Source of the DNA: Closterium sp. Naga37s-1
Taxonomy: Eukaryota; Streptophyta; Zygnematophyceae; Desmidiales; Closteriaceae
NCBI GenBank assembly: GCA_947471745.1
Contig: CANJKZ010000402.1
Coordinates: 62,001-126,000, forward strand
Direction of reading: 5' to 3'
Length of the DNA: 64,000 nucleotides
Shown: positions 11,562 to 24,015 of the stretch, piece by piece
Layout of the letters: every line of letters begins with the position of its first letter
How positions within the stretch are numbered: the stretch's first letter is position 1
Notes under the pieces: model-generated
The model's input: the letters and a program-made list of their open reading frames with translations, nothing else
The model's database searches: none
Told to the model about the DNA's origin: nothing
Program-made: the position numbers and the translations under genes

Positions 11562-12374
11562 CTCCGCATATAACGGCGCCGCACGCGCGATTTGACAGTG
11601 TCTGCGCTGCAGGCACGACCTATTTCTGCCCATGCCTATCTGCGATGTCCGCGCAAGAGTCCGCTGTTGTGGAAGCGGAAAGGGGTTGCTGCTATTTGGT
11701 TCGGCTGACAACCAAACCGCTGGTTGTGTGCGTTCTAGTTCGGTTGAGGAGCTCTGCATAACGCCAACATCCTTGAGTTTGCTCATACGTTCGTATAGAT
11801 ATAGACAAATATAGACACATGTAAAAAATGTTAATAAGGGAGAATACTCTAGGAAGTACTCTAGAATATGTGGGGATCTTACTTTTACTCACCAGTCACA
11901 TTACAAAACATCGTTGGTAAATCCATCGTCATGAATTATTTATGATGCTTTCATCTTTGTCCTGCATAAGGCAAATATCCCCAAACTTGCCTAATCCAGC
12001 TTTGCATCCAATCCAATTCTCGAGCTTCAAGAGTAGAATTACAACCAAACCAGCACAACTATATATCTGGGGAAAAGATAATTCCAGCACAACCTCCTGT
12101 ACAAAACGAAGTGAAATGGGAGCAAACTTCGCTAGGTAGTGCATCTGTTATTCAGCACATGCATCACCTGTTCTCCCCTTGACATCCACTCTCCTACAAC
12201 CCCGCCCCATCCTCTCAAACTACTATCTCCATCCTCTCTCCAACTTCACCACGCCCCTCTCTCCTCATCCTTCACCCACTCCCCCTCCTCCACCTCCTTC
12301 CCCTCTGCCTTCTCCCTCTCCTCTTCTTCCTCTCACCACCCCTCTTCCCCGTTCTCCATCCCTCACCACCCTCC
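11562..12374. other. Intergenic region 5' of TFIIIA
   Basis: This lies between the TFIIIA start and the 3' end of unit G2. It should hold the TFIIIA promoter and the G2 3' UTR. No core promoter element is assigned. Unlike the gaps between G2-G6, I see no convincing CNX1-exon remnant here, which suggests the complete TFIIIA gene is outside the duplicated block. Confidence 0.5.
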
Positions 12375-13999
12375 TTACCATGTCTCCTCAACATTCACCA
12401 TGCCCGTTCCTCTCCCACCATCCTCCACCACCCTCCCTCCCTCCCCATCCCTCACCCCAACCTCCCTTCTTGAACCACACGGACGTACAAAGCAACGATT
12501 CTTCCAAATCCGAGTGTGTTTCACCTGAAGCTCCTGGTGCTGCCTTTTACGCTTCAGGTGGTTTTTCTGGTCGTTCAGGTGATCGCTCTGTTGCTTCAGG
12601 AGTTCTTCCTGCTGCTTCAGGAGCTCCTCCTGCTGCCTCTGGTGCATCTCTTGCTGCTCCTTCCGTTCCCTCAGGAGCAGCTCTTTCTGTTGCAGGTAAA
12701 ACTCCTTCTGCACATTCCTTCTATTCAAGTGCTCCTCTTGCTGTCTCAGCAGCTCCTCCTGCTGCTTCTGGTACATCTCTTGCTGCTCCTTCTGTTCCCC
12801 CAGCAGCAGCTCTTTCTGTTTCACGTGCCACTCCTGCTGCTCATTTTGTTGCTTTAGAAAGGACTCTTTCTGCCTCATAAGTTCTTTCTGCTGCTTCAGG
12901 TGTTCCGCCTGTTGCTTCAGGTGAACCTCCTCCTCCTTCAGGAGAATCTCCTCCCGCCTCAGGTGCTCCTTCTCTGTTGCCTTCAGGTGGTTCGTCAGGT
13001 TGCCTCGGCGGCCTTTCCTCCCCACAAAATGATGCACTTTCCTATTCAAATACCTCCTCTGCTCCCTCGGGTGGCATTTCAGGTGGATTTTCCCGCAGCC
13101 AGCCCCTTCCCTCTCAACTCCTCCCGCAAGCCGTTTCCTCTTCCGCCCCTCCTGCAATCTTGTGTGCTCCTCTTGCTCTGCTGCACCAACCTCCTCCTCT
13201 TCCTCACACTCATTCATCCCGCCACTCCCCACATTGCCATCCCCCCTGGGACAGAGGAGAGTGGGTTCTCCCTCCTCTTCTCTGTCCTCCTCTCCCTCCA
13301 CTTCTCTCTCCTTCTCTCCCTCCTCGTCTCCCTCTCCTCCCTCCAATTCTTTCTCCTCTTCTCCCTCTTCTTCTCTCTCCTCTTCTTCCTCTTGTTGTCC
13401 CTCCTCTTCCCTCTTCTCTTCTTCCTCCTCTTCTCCCTCCTTTCTCCCTCCTCCACCAACGTTACCCTCCCCTTGCACCTGCACCACTGCCTTCCCCACA
13501 ATACCCTCATTCCCACCAAGAGATTTCGCCGCTCCTTCCGCTGTAACTCTCCCTTCCCCACCGCCGCTGCCCTTTCCATGAAGTGGCATCACAAGCCTTC
13601 TTATGCTGCCCGTATAGCCAAGTAAAGACTGAGTTCCTCCCACCTCTCTCTCTCCTCCAACCGCACAGCCCTCGCCTTGCACCGGTTGCTTCGCTGCATC
13701 GCGCTGCATTGCTGCCCTTCCCATGTTGTTTCCCTCCTCTGCAGGCACGAATTGGGTTCTTGCTCTCTTCTCTGTCCCCAACCCTCCTCCAACCGCGTTG
13801 CCTTCCCCTTGAACCTGCATCGCTTCCCTTCCCATGCCGCCCTCCCCTGAAGGAAGAAAAAGGGGTGTTTCCTCCTCGCCATCCCTCTCCTCCCCTCTTC
13901 TCCCCTTTCCTTCCGTCTCCTCGCCTCTCCTTCCATCTCTCCCTATCACAACACTCGTTTTCTTCTCACATTCCTGCCTAAGAACCTCTTCCCTCCTCT

Positions 14000-15290
14000 C
14001 CTCCTCCCTCCTCGCGGCTTCCTTCCTCTCCTCCTCCCTCTCGCGGCTTCCTTACTCTCATCCTCCCTCCTCGCCGCTTCCTTCCTCTCCTCCTCCCTCC
14101 TCGCGACTTGCTTCCTCTCCTCCTCCCTTCTTTCCGCTTCCTTCCTCTCCTCCTCCCTCCTCTTCCTCTCCTCCTCCCTCCTCGCTGCTTCCTTCCTCTC
14201 CTCCTCCCTCCTCGCGGCTTCCTTCCTCTCCTCCTCCCTCCTCGCGGCTTCCTTCCTCTCCTCCTCCCTCCTCGCCGCTTCCTTCCTCACCTCCTCCCTC
14301 CTCGCGGCTTGCTTCCTCTCCTCCTCCCTTCTTTCCGCTTCCTTCCTCTCCTCCTCCCTCCTCTTCCTCTCCTCCTCCCTCCTCGCTGCTTCCTTCCTCT
14401 CCTCCTCCCTCCTCGCGGCTTCCTTCCTCTCCTCCTCCCTCCTCGCGGCTTCCTTCCTCTCCTCCTCCCTTCTTGCCGCTTCCTTCCTCTCCTCCTCCCT
14501 CCTCGCCGCTTCCTTCCTCACCTCCTCCCTCCTCGCGGCTTGCTTCCTCTCCTCCTCCCTTCTTTCCGCTTCCTTCCTCTCCTCCTCCCTCCTCTTCCTC
14601 TCCTCCTCCCTCCTCGCTGCTTCCTTCCTCTCCTCCTCCCTCCTCGCGGCTTCCTTCCTCTCCTCCTCCCTTCTTGCCGCTTCCTTCCTCTCCTCCTCCC
14701 TCCTCTTCCTCTCCTCCTCCCTCCTCTTCCTCTCCTCCTCCCTCCTCGCCGCTTCCTTCCTCTCCTCCTCCCTCCTCGCCGCTTCCTTCCTCTCCTCCTC
14801 CCTTCTTGCCGCTTCCTTCCTCTCCTCCTCCCTCCTCGCTGCTTGCTTCCTCTCCTCCTCCCTCCTCGCCTCTTCCCTCCTTTCCTCTTCCCTCCTTTTC
14901 TCCTCCCTCCTCGCCTTTTCCTTTCTCGCCTTTTCTCTCCTCGCCGCTTCCCTCCTCTCCTCCTCCCTCCTCGCTGCTTGCTTCCTCTCCTCCTCCCTCC
15001 TCGCCTCTTCCCTCCTTTCCTCTTCCCTCCTTTTCTCCTCCCTCCTCGCCTTTTCCTTTCTCGCCTTTTCTCTCCTCGCCGCTTCCCTCCTCTCCTCCTC
15101 CTTCCTCTCCTCCTCCCTCCTCGCGGCTTGCTTCCTCTCCTCCTCCCTCCTCGCCGCTTCCTTCCTCTCCTCCTCCCTCCTCGCCGCTTCCTTCCTCTCC
15201 TCCTCCCTTCTTGCCGCTTCCTTCCTCTCCTCCTCCCTCCTCTCCGCTTCCCTCCTCTCCCACACCCTCCTCGCCGCTCCCTTCCACCAC
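14000..15290 (-). repeat. Coding tandem repeat, 30-base REEERKEAAR units (G2)
   Basis: Dozens of about 30-base units encode variants of the decapeptide REEERKEAAR, with higher-order blocks of about 230 bases repeated at 14100, 14320 and 14545. On the plus strand this is uninterrupted pyrimidine (CTCCTCCCTCCTCGC). Confidence 0.9.
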
Positions 15291-15756
15291 TCCTCCCTCC
15301 TCGCTTCTTCCCTCCTCTCCTCTCCCCTCCTTTCCTCCTCTCCCCTCTCCTTCCCTCTCACTGCCTCTTCTTCCCTCTCCTCCCTAACCACCAGTCCTTC
15401 GTGCACCCTCATCCCCTTGTCCCCCTCATGTGCCCTCTTTACCCCCGCCTCACTCCCCTCCGCTCCGCCACGCACACCAAGTACCCTGCTTCCACTTCCC
15501 CCCTCTTTCTTGTGCTGCGTCCTTGCATGCTTTAACATGCTGCGTCGATTCTTGAAGGTTTGAGAGCAGTGGGGATGAGAGCATGGGAGCTGGTGATTGG
15601 GGAGGGGAGGGCGGGGAAGCGAACAGGCAGAGGAGAATCAAGTTACACCAATTGGATTGTAACGCTGTTTCCGTGGATGATACACCATATCATCTCGGCA
15701 CTTGAAGGTGCAAGGGCAGTGGAGATGAGAGCATTGGTGCTGATGTTTGCGGGGAA

Positions 15757-15777
15757 GGGGGGGGGGGGGGGGGGGGG
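15757..15777. repeat. Poly-G run
   Basis: Near-pure guanine run inside an intron of G2, close to a decayed finger 4 copy (about 15700-15745). Length is likely unstable or assembly-dependent. Confidence 0.8.
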
Positions 15778-16544
15778 TGTGGGGGAAGAAAACAGGTAGC
15801 AGAGAAACAAGTCGCGGAAAAACAGGGTGCCAGTTAAGGAGGAAGGGAGAACTGGGACAAGAAGCGGAGGCGGAGGGGAAGAGAGCGAGGGTAGCTTACC
15901 CGGGGAGGAGCATTGGGGTTGTGAGTAAGAATGTGCTCCTTCAACAGGTGGTTGGATGAGAATGCCTTTTGGCAGTTTTCATGCGGACACACGAACTGAT
16001 GCAGTGGAGGGGGCAATAAGGGATGGAAGAGGATAAGGTAATGAGAGAAGTGAACAGCAGGGACGAGAAAGGGCAAAGATAGGAAAGAGAGAATGTCGAA
16101 GCGGATAGGGGCAGCGGAAATGGAAACGAGGGAAGAGGCAAGGATGATGAGGGAAAGGGAAAACGGGGGGCGGGGGTGTGGGGGGCGGGGAAGCAGGCAA
16201 GGGGGAAAGGGGAGGGTGGGGGACAGAGGGAGCGAAGAGAGCTCACTTGGCAAGCATCGGGGTTGTGATGAACGCGAAGGTGCCTCTGTAGCTGGTAGTT
16301 AAATGAGAATGCCCTTTTGCAATTATCATGCGGACACAAAATCTGCAGCGAGAGAGGCAGTACGAGAGGGAGGGGGGGAGGGGAGGAGAGAACAACGGAT
16401 AGGGGAGGAGAGAACAACGGATAGGGGAGGAGAGAACAACGGATACTTAAGGCTACATTTTGAGTCGATTAGAAAACGAGGACGGAAAGAAGGGAAACGG
16501 GTAGAGGCACCTGAGACGTGCGGCTGTGAAGTGTGAGAGTGAGG

Positions 16545-16860
16545 GAGTGAATGAGTGAGCGAGGGAGTGAAGGAGGGAGGGAGCGAGGGAGGGAGCGAGG
16601 GAGGGAGGGGGGGAGGGAGGGAGGGAAGGGGGGAGGGAGGGAGGGAGGGAGGGAGGGAGGGAGGGAGGGAGGGAGGGAGGGAGGGAGGGAGGGAGGGAGG
16701 GAGTGGGGAAGGGAGCGAGTGAGTGAGTGAGCGAGGGAGTGAGAGGGAGTGAGTGAGTCAGCGAGTGAGTGAGTGAATGAGCAAGCGAGCGAGTGAGCGA
16801 GTGAATGAGTGAGTGAGTGAGTGAATGAGTGAGTGAGTGAGTGAGGGAGTGAGGGAGGCA
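16545..16860 (-). repeat. (CTCC)n and (TCAC)n microsatellite at intron start, G2
   Basis: Immediately after the finger 2 exon donor (16861/16860) the intron consists of TCAC repeats and then about 30 CTCC repeats (GGAG on the plus strand). The plus strand could form G-quadruplexes. Confidence 0.9.
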
Positions 16861-17165
16861 CCTCCTTCGAGTGGGTGGCCACGTGATTCTTCAACCTCTG
16901 TCGTGTAGGAAACGCCTTTCCACACTCGTCACAGGCGTAGAGCTTCTCATTCCCCCCCTGCCTCTCCTCGTTCTTCTTCATTTCCCCTTTTTTCTCCCCC
17001 CTCTCGTTCTCCCCCATTGTCACAATGCAAACATCCTTCTCCTCCTCATCCACCTCCTCATCCACCTCATCCTCCACCTCATCCTCCACCTCATCCTCCA
17101 CCTCATCCTCCTTTTCCTCGTCGCCGTCGTCGTCCTCCTCTTCATCCTCTCCCACCCACTCCACC

Positions 17166-17226
17166 GTGCCCCCATCCCCATCCCCATCCCCATCCCCATC
17201 CCCATCCCCATCCCCATCCCCATTCC
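17166..17226 (-). repeat. Hexanucleotide repeat encoding (Gly-Asp)n in G2
   Basis: CCCCAT units on the plus strand encode GDGDGDGD on the minus strand, part of the first G2 exon. Confidence 0.85.
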
Positions 17227-17385
17227 AATCCTCATCCACATCCCAATTCCGCTGCGCCAGACGAGGCGGAAGCCGCCGGGGGTAGCGCCGCAAATACGAC
17301 GGTGCGCCATCCGGTGGACTCGCCGATACTCGCCCCGAAGTCTGCCGATACCCCTCGAGTCTTGAGGCGCCCTAATATTTATTTT

Positions 17386-18544
17386 CAAGCGTAAAGTACC
17401 GTCCCTATCCATCACATTCCGCGTCGCATTCGATTTTCGTTGCAATGATGATCCCATCCCTCTCTCTAGCGCGCTACGGGTCCTTAATCTACTCTCAGGG
17501 TAACCTTCGAGCCAACTCGTGAAAGTTAACTTCTGAACTCGAATCACAAGTCACTTTTTACTACCGTTCTTTAGTCAACTCAAGCTGATTTAGACGTGAC
17601 GTGAAACTATTCCCCGACAGCGCAGTGCGCAACCGTTATCACAAACGCGCAGCCTGCTCGCCTCCACGCTCTATACCGGGTGACAACAGAGAGCTTTTGG
17701 ATGTCCTCGCCTCGACGTTCTATACCGCTCTCAAAACCTCTTAATATCCCAATCGCGCAGACTGCTCGACTCCACGCTCTACACCGGGCGCCCCACCGTG
17801 TGGTATATACTCGGAGCCCTCGACCTACTTGATTGACCTATTCGCTATGTGAAGAAACGGGGCGACACATTTGAATGTCGAAGGAATTGAAATGGGGCAA
17901 AATGCACATGCAGCAGCTTCGAAGCCCTGGGCCTTTCGTAATGCATCATGTAGCTCGGCGCGGAAGGGAGTTTCATAAGCACTAATCTCCCGAATACCAA
18001 TAATTCAGCTCGCCCACTTCTTAAATTTGCCACGTGTCTCAACCGCAACTATTTTTGTCATCTCCTCCTCAGTCTTACGCACTATGCATGGCAGTCGCTG
18101 AGGCACTTCACGCAAAGAATAAGCACTTATTTGCAAATGTGAGCGAGCTCACTGATTGGTGGAAATAATTTGCCGCAAGCAATGCATGGTTGGCTGCAAT
18201 TCGAGCTGAGCCTTGACAGCTGCGACATTAGTTGCCTCGCAATTAGTACTACTCGTGAACAACACCTGTAATGCATCACTATGGAGGTAAAAAACAATCT
18301 TTGTACAAGGAGGAGGTGGGGGAAGTGAGCTCCATCACATACCATACTCAACTGGCTCGAAAATTTAATTTGATATGCGATTTTATGTGAGAAATTTGAC
18401 TTGTAAGCTGTTACGACATCCACACACAAGTCAAATTACTAAAGCGCATGTCACACTATACTCAAAATTTTCAATTCTGTTACTGCTCATATGGTTCAAT
18501 TTCTGCAAGCCAGGGTGAAACACATGTAATGAGAAAATAATTCT
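17386..18544. other. Upstream region of G2
   Basis: It contains two or three degenerate tandem copies of a GC-rich block with GCGCAG.CTGCTCG.CTCCACGCTCTA (about 17645-17800), then AT-richer DNA. Similar GC-rich tandem blocks lie upstream of G3 and G5, so this is probably a conserved part of the duplicated unit that includes the promoter. No gene is seen. Confidence 0.5.
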
Positions 18545-18900
18545 CTCACTCGTTTCTTATATACAGCCCCAAGCCATTGGGTGAAAGGAAACGCAGTATT
18601 GTAATAATGAGGTTCGGTATTTCAAGACCATAACTTCTGGCTACATATGCCAGCTCAAAAGTCATCAAGTGGTTATACGGTACTGGGCTGGGGTGGGTGA
18701 GGCACGCTGAGGGGGGTTGCGTCTCCCTCATCATTTCCCCTTTCAGACGTTCCACCCATGCGGTAGAGCCAGCATGAGGGAACTGATAGGGGTTTCTAAG
18801 GCCATGTTGAGATTGAACTAAGGCAATTTAGCTCACGAGTCATTATTCGGTTGTGCTATGGTGGGGCGTGTAGCAGGGGTGCTCCTTCTGCTTGTCCCCT
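18545..18900 (-). repeat. CNX1 terminal-exon/3'-flank remnants between G2 and G3
   Basis: Two worn copies (about 18560-18780 and 18838-18900) share words with the end of CNX1: GGTTATACGG.ACTGGGCTGGGGTGGGTGAGGCAC and GCTATGGTGGGGCGTGTAGC followed by CTGCTTGTCCCC. The CNX1 counterpart is GGCTATGCCAGGGTGGGGCG... near 50061-50115. Confidence 0.65.
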
Positions 18901-19193
18901 TGTTCTCCCTCTGTCAGTCACACCCCGAACCCCACCTCCCCTCTCTTCATCCTTCACCCCCCTCCCTCCCATCAATTCATCACTCACCGCCCTGCCTCCT
19001 GTCCCTCTCTTCACCATCCTCCTCCCTCTCCATGCTTCACCACAATCTCTCTTTGTCCCTCCATCCCTCACCACTCACTCTCCCTTCTCTCCATCCCTCA
19101 ACCCCCCCTTCCCCCCCCTTTCCTTTCTCCATTCCACCACCCCCCCTCCCCTCTCTCAATCCGTCACCACCCCCCGTCCCCTCTTTCCATCCC

Positions 19194-22100
19194 TCACCAC
19201 CCCACCGCCTCTATCTCATCCTTCACCTCGCATACTCCTCTCCCTCCATCTTCCACCACTCTCTCTCCCTCCACACCATTCACTGCAACCGCTTGTTCTC
19301 TCCCTCCACCATCCTCCACCGTCCTCCCTCTCACCGCACCACTCACCACCACGTTTCTTTTCAAACCACGAGGTTCTACAGAGAAACAGATCAGGCGATC
19401 CCTCCGAATCCGCGTGCGTCTCACCTGGAGCTCCAGATTTTTCCTCTTACGCTTCAGGTGGATTTCCTGATCGTTCAGGTTCTCGTGCTGTTGCTTCAGG
19501 TGCTCCTCCTGGTGCCTGACGTGTAACTCTTGCTGCTCCTTCTGTTCCCTTATGCGATCACCCTGCTGTCTCAGGTGTTCATTCCGTTGCTTCAGGTGTT
19601 CCTCCAGGTGTCTCAGGTGGAACTCTTCCTCTTTCAAGAGCATCTCCCTCTGTTTTAGGTGGAACTCCTGCTGCTCGTTCTGTTGCTTCAAGTAATCCCC
19701 CTGCTGTCTCAGGAGATGCTTCTGTTGCTTCAGGTGTTCTTCTTGCCACTTTAAGTGTATCTCTTCATCCTTCAGGAGCATCTCCTTTCGCCTCCTCAGG
19801 TGCTCCTTCTCTGTTGCCTTCAGGTGTTTCCTCAGCTTGCATGGTCGACCCCTCCTCCCCACAAAATCACGCACCTTCGTGCCCAGGTATCTCTTCTGCT
19901 GCCTCAGGTGACTCTTCAGGTGTTTTATCCTGCCACCTCCTCCCTCTTCCTCCTCCCGTCCATCCATGTCCTCTCTTTCCCTCTCTCCCCATCCTCCTCC
20001 CTCGTCCTCCTCCTCTATTCGCACTTCCTCTTCCCTCTCCCCTCCTCCCCTTTCCTCTTCCCTCTCCCCTCCTCCCCTTTCCTCTTCCCTCTCCCCTCCT
20101 CCCCTTTCCTCTTCCCTCTCCCCTCCTCCCCTTTCCTCTTCCCTCTCCCCTCCTCCCCTTTCCTCTTCCCTCTCCCCTCCTCCCCTTTCCTCTTCCCTCT
20201 CCCCTCCTCCCCTTTCCTCTGCCCTCAACCCTCCTCTCCTTTCGTCTTCCCTCTCCCCTCCTCCCCTTTCCTCTGCCCTCTGCCCTCCCCCTCTTCCCTC
20301 TCCCTCAACCCCCCCCTCCTCTGCTTCTCCTCCTCCCTCGTCCTGTCCCCTCCAATAATCCTCGCCTCTTCCACATACCCCTTCCGCCCCGTCGTCCACT
20401 AATCGCCAACAGCCCCCCACATCCCCATCTTCCCCCACTTCCGCGCCCTTCCCCACTCCACCTCGACCATCCATGTCACACGCTTCCTCCTCCTCACCCT
20501 CACACTGATTCACCCCCCCACTCCCCATGCTACCCTCCCCCTGGGAAAGGGGTGATCCCACCTCCTTTGCCCCAGCGCACCCACCTTCACAACCACTCCG
20601 AACCTCTTGAAGCTGCACCACTACTCTCCCCGCACTGCCCTCATTATTGGGAACGGATTGCGCTGCTCCTTCTTCTGTCCCCTTCCCTCCTCCACCATAG
20701 CTGGCCTCCCCCTGAAGCTGCATCATCACTACCTTCACCACACTGCTCTCTCTGAGAGGGAGGAAAAGAGATGCTCCCTCCTCTTCGTCCCTCTCCTCCC
20801 TGCTCCTTCCATCCTCTTCCCTCTCCTCCCCCCTCCTTCCCTCTTCTCCACTCTCAGAAATTGCTCGCCTCGCCCCTCCATGCTCCCCTTCCTCTCTGGA
20901 AGCCTCCTCGTTACTTTCCTCCTCCCTCCTCTCCTCTTCGTCCCTCTCCTCTCCCCACCTTTCCTCCTCGTTCCTCTCCTTTCCCCTCTTGCTCTCTCCT
21001 AACCTTCTCTCCCACCTCCTTCCCTCCTCATCCACCTCCTCCCCCTTCTCTCCATCTTCCTCCTCCTCATCGCCCTCCTCCTCCTCCTCCTCCTCCTCCT
21101 CCTCCTCCTCCTCCTCCTCCTCCTCCTCCTCCTCCTCCTCCTCCTCCTCCTCCCACCTTCCCTCATCTCCCCTCACATCATCAATCTCCTTCTTCCCTCC
21201 ACACCTCCGCACTGCTCCACCACGCGCCTTCTTCCCCTTCTTCCTCTTCTCTCCCTCTGTGCCTCTCTCCTGCCCTCCCTTTCCTTCTTTCCTCCTCACA
21301 TAATCACCTTCCTCCTCGCCTCCATGCTTCCCCACGGCTGCCCCATGCGCACTCTTCCCCTTCCTCCACCCATGCGCACTCTTTACCCCATCCCCGCCAG
21401 GCACACCAGTTCCCCCGGCCCCATTCCGCCCACCCCTGGTCCCTGTCTCCTCCCCGTGGCACTTCCTTAGATGCTGTATCATGTCGTCTCGGCGCTTGAA
21501 GGTTCGAGGGCAGTGGGGATGAGAGCAGGGGTGCTGGTGATTGGGGGGGGGAAAGGGAGGGGAAGAAAACAGGTAGAGGAGAAGCAGATTGCACCTATTC
21601 ATCCGCACTGCTGCGTCCTACCATCCTGCTTTCTTTGATGTCGCATCAGCGCTTGAAGGCTCAAAAGCAGTGGGTGTGGGAGCAGGGGTGCTGATGATTC
21701 GGCGGAGGGTGGGGGAAGGAAAGAAAACAGCTAGGACCAAGGGGAGTGAGGGAGGATGGGTGAAGCGGGAGGATGGGATGGAAAAAAGGCAATATGGACA
21801 GGAAAAAATGGGGCAAGGGAAAGAGGAAGAGGAAGAGGAAGAGGACGGAGCGAGAGGAGAAAAAGTGTAGGACTGAGGACGGTGGGAACGGAGAGGGGGA
21901 GAGGGGGGAAAAGAGAAGGGAAAGGGTGGAAGTGGAGAAGGGGAAGGGAGCGAGGGAAGCTCACCCGGGGAGCATTTGGGTCGTGAGTAAGAAGGTGCCT
22001 CTTTAACCGGCTGTTTGAAGCAAACGCCATTTGGCAATCTCCATTCGGACACACGAACTGATGCAGTGGATGGGGCAACAAGGGAGCGCGGGGACAAGGG

Positions 22101-23630
22101 GAAGATAGGAAAACGGGTCGATCCGACTTTTGAGTGGATTCAAATGACAATGAGGGAAGGAGGGGATGAGACGAAGTGAGGAAAACGGGTTGAGTCGGAA
22201 GCACAGGCATGGAGCCTTTAAGGAGAAAAGGCGCGGTGAAGGTGTGTGAGGAAGGGAGTAAGTGCATGAGTGATTGTGTGAGAAAGTGATGGAATGAATG
22301 AGTGAGTGAGTGAGTGAGTGAGTGAGTGAGTGAGTGAGTGAGGAGCGCACACCTGCTTCAAATGGGAGGCCATGTGCTTCCTGAACGTTGCTCTCTGAGA
22401 AAACGCCATTTCGCATTCTTCACATGTGTACAACTCCTCATCCTCCTTCTCCCTCTCCTTCTCCTCCTCCTCCCTCTCCTGTCCCTTCCCCATTGGATTT
22501 CCCTTCTTCACATCACCTGCCCCCCTCTCTCCCTCCTTTTCCCTCTCCAGGAGGGGAAAGAGGGAATGGGAGGAAGGGAAGGAGGAAAAGGATGAGGAGG
22601 GAGTGAAAGAAGAGAAAATTCGGGACGATAAAGGATAAAGATGAGAAAGAGGAAATTTGGAAGAGGGGGAGGGGAAAGAGCGAGGGAAATGGGGAGAAGA
22701 GGCACGCAAGAAGGGGGGAGAGGAAAAAAGGGGGGAGGGGAAGGGAGGGGATGAGGGGGGGGGGGAAGGAGGAGGGAAGAGAGCTCACTCGGGGAGCATC
22801 GTGGCTGTGAGTGAGAAGGTGCCTCGATAACAGGTAGTTGAATGCAAAGGCCCTTTGGCAATCGGCATGGGGACACACAAACTGCAGTAGAAGGACGATA
22901 AGGTAGAGAGGGGACGACAGGAGGTGAGGAAAACGGGAAAAGATTTGAGTTGACTCAAAGGAAACGAGAGGAAGGCGGGAAAGGGGTAGAGCTGGAGAGG
23001 CACATGAGACATGCGCTGTGAACGTGTGAGAGACAGGGAGAGGGTGAGAGAGTGAGGGAGCGAGTGAGTGAGTGAGCGAGTCAGTGAGGGAGTGAGGGAG
23101 TGATTGAGTGAGTGAGTGAGTGAGGGAGGGAGGGAGAGAGTGAGGGAGTGAGTGAGTGAGTGAGGGAAGCACACCTGTTTTGAGTGGGTGGCCATGTGAT
23201 TCCTTAACTTCTTTCCTGTAGCAAACGCCTTTCCACACTCCTCACAGGCGTGAAACTTCACATTCTCCACTTCCTCCCTCCCCCTCTTCTTCATCATACC
23301 CTCCCCCCTCTCCTTCCCCTTCCCTTTTGGCTTCTCTTTTCCCACTGCCCCCTGCCCATCTTTACTCGCTCCCCCCTCGACCCGCGGAACCCCTTCCGCT
23401 CTCGCGGCTTCACGCGGAACTTCCGCGTCAGTCCCCCGCGCGGGCGGAACGGGCGGAAGCTCCGCGTCACTCTGCTGCGCGAGACGACGCGGAAACCGCC
23501 GGGCGTAGCACCGCAGCGGCGGCGGCCCATCCGGCGGATTCGCACGTCCTAAAATTACGCCAATGCCCGTTAAGTTCTGAGGCGCCTCCATAGCCGTTGC
23601 AACGCGCATGACATCCCCCGAATCCATCAT
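19194..23630 (-). CDS. TFIIIA-related array unit G3 (fingers 2-4 duplicated, coiled-coil C terminus)
   Basis: Exon 1 is 23630-23175, starting at a double ATG (MMDSGDVM) and ending in finger 2 (HACEECGKAF...NHMATHSKQ). Then come finger 3 (22881-22789, 93 bases), a second finger 2 exon ending at 22353 (YTCEECEMAF), a second finger 3 (22057-21965) and a final long exon 21533-19194 (TAA-type stop). The last exon carries finger 4 (CSHPHCPRTFKRRDDM), an acidic spacer with a poly-Glu run and GGEREEERG repeats, the HDFVGR-like module (about 19960-19850), a heptad coil of HLKQQ type (to about 19430) and a basic RRTRIRRDRL end. Introns are phase 0. All five visible fingers keep their zinc ligands. The gene lacks fingers 6-9, so 5S rRNA binding is unlikely; DNA binding is inferred only. 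Function unknown. Confidence 0.62.
20030..20270 (-). repeat. 27-base coding tandem repeat (GGGEREEER) in G3
   Basis: About eight in-frame 27-base units, nearly identical in the middle and diverging at 20220-20270. Confidence 0.9.
21071..21153 (-). repeat. (GAG)n poly-glutamate tract in G3
   Basis: Pure CTC/TCC triplet repeat on the plus strand, encoding about 25 consecutive Glu. Confidence 0.9.
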
Positions 23631-23724
23631 AACTTGATACTATCTAGCAGGAGTATTTCCTACCTCCCTCTAGCACTCTCGCTAGCTGAATCTATTTCCG
23701 AATTTGCAAGCCACTTTTTACCAC

Positions 23725-24015
23725 CCTACGAATGCGCGTGTCACGGAACCTATTACCCCGGCGAACGCGCATGTCACGGAACCTATTACCCCGGCTAATG
23801 CGCGTGTCAGGGATACTACTATTACCCCGGCGAACGCGCATGTAACGGAACCTATTACCCCGGCGAGTGCACGTGTCAGGGAACCTACTATTACGCCGGC
23901 GAACGCGCATGTAACGGAACCTATTACCCCGGCGAGTGCGCGTGTCAGGGAGCCTACTATTACCCCGGCGAACGCGCATGTAACGGAACCTATTACCCCG
24001 GCGAGTGCGCGTGTC
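23725..24015. repeat. GC-rich tandem repeat upstream of G3
   Basis: About five units of roughly 65-70 bases containing CCCCGGCGAACGCGCATGTA and GGCGAGTGCGCGTGTCAGG. It begins about 95 bases upstream of the G3 start codon. Confidence 0.85.

Larger units (their letters stand above)
12375..17385 (-). pseudogene. TFIIIA-related array unit G2, broken (start lost, one-base deletion)
   Basis: Order on the minus strand: first exon about 17385-16862 with a Gly-Asp repeat, acidic tract and intact finger 2 (YACDECGKAF...NHVATH); finger 3 exons 16342-16247 and 15995-15900 (96 bases each); finger 4 plus spacer from 15599 (HPHCSQTFKNRRSMLKHARTQH). Where G3 has ATG-GAG-GCG-CCT, the aligned position here reads TAG-GGC-GCC-TCA, so the ancestral start is gone. 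In the REEERKEAAR spacer one base is missing at about 14041 (CCCTC|TCGCGG against CCCTCCTCGCGG), and the frame ends at 13946. Past the deletion the other frame continues to stop 12375 and still encodes the shared HHFVGR module and EHLKQQ coil (about 13110-12500). Either a recent pseudogene or, in such low-complexity DNA, a sequencing error. A different upstream start exon is possible. Confidence 0.65.

Noticed and set aside
8443..11595. Plus-strand Ser/Pro frames opposite TFIIIA exon 1
   Set aside because: Shadow of the acidic spacer on the minus strand.
13834..15535. Long plus-strand frames rich in Ser/Pro or Leu/Pro
   Set aside because: They are the complement of the minus-strand REEERKEAAR repeat; all frames of such tracts stay open. 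No domain is present.
15757..15777. Telomeric or quadruplex element
   Set aside because: Simple homopolymer in an intron, no telomere repeat nearby.
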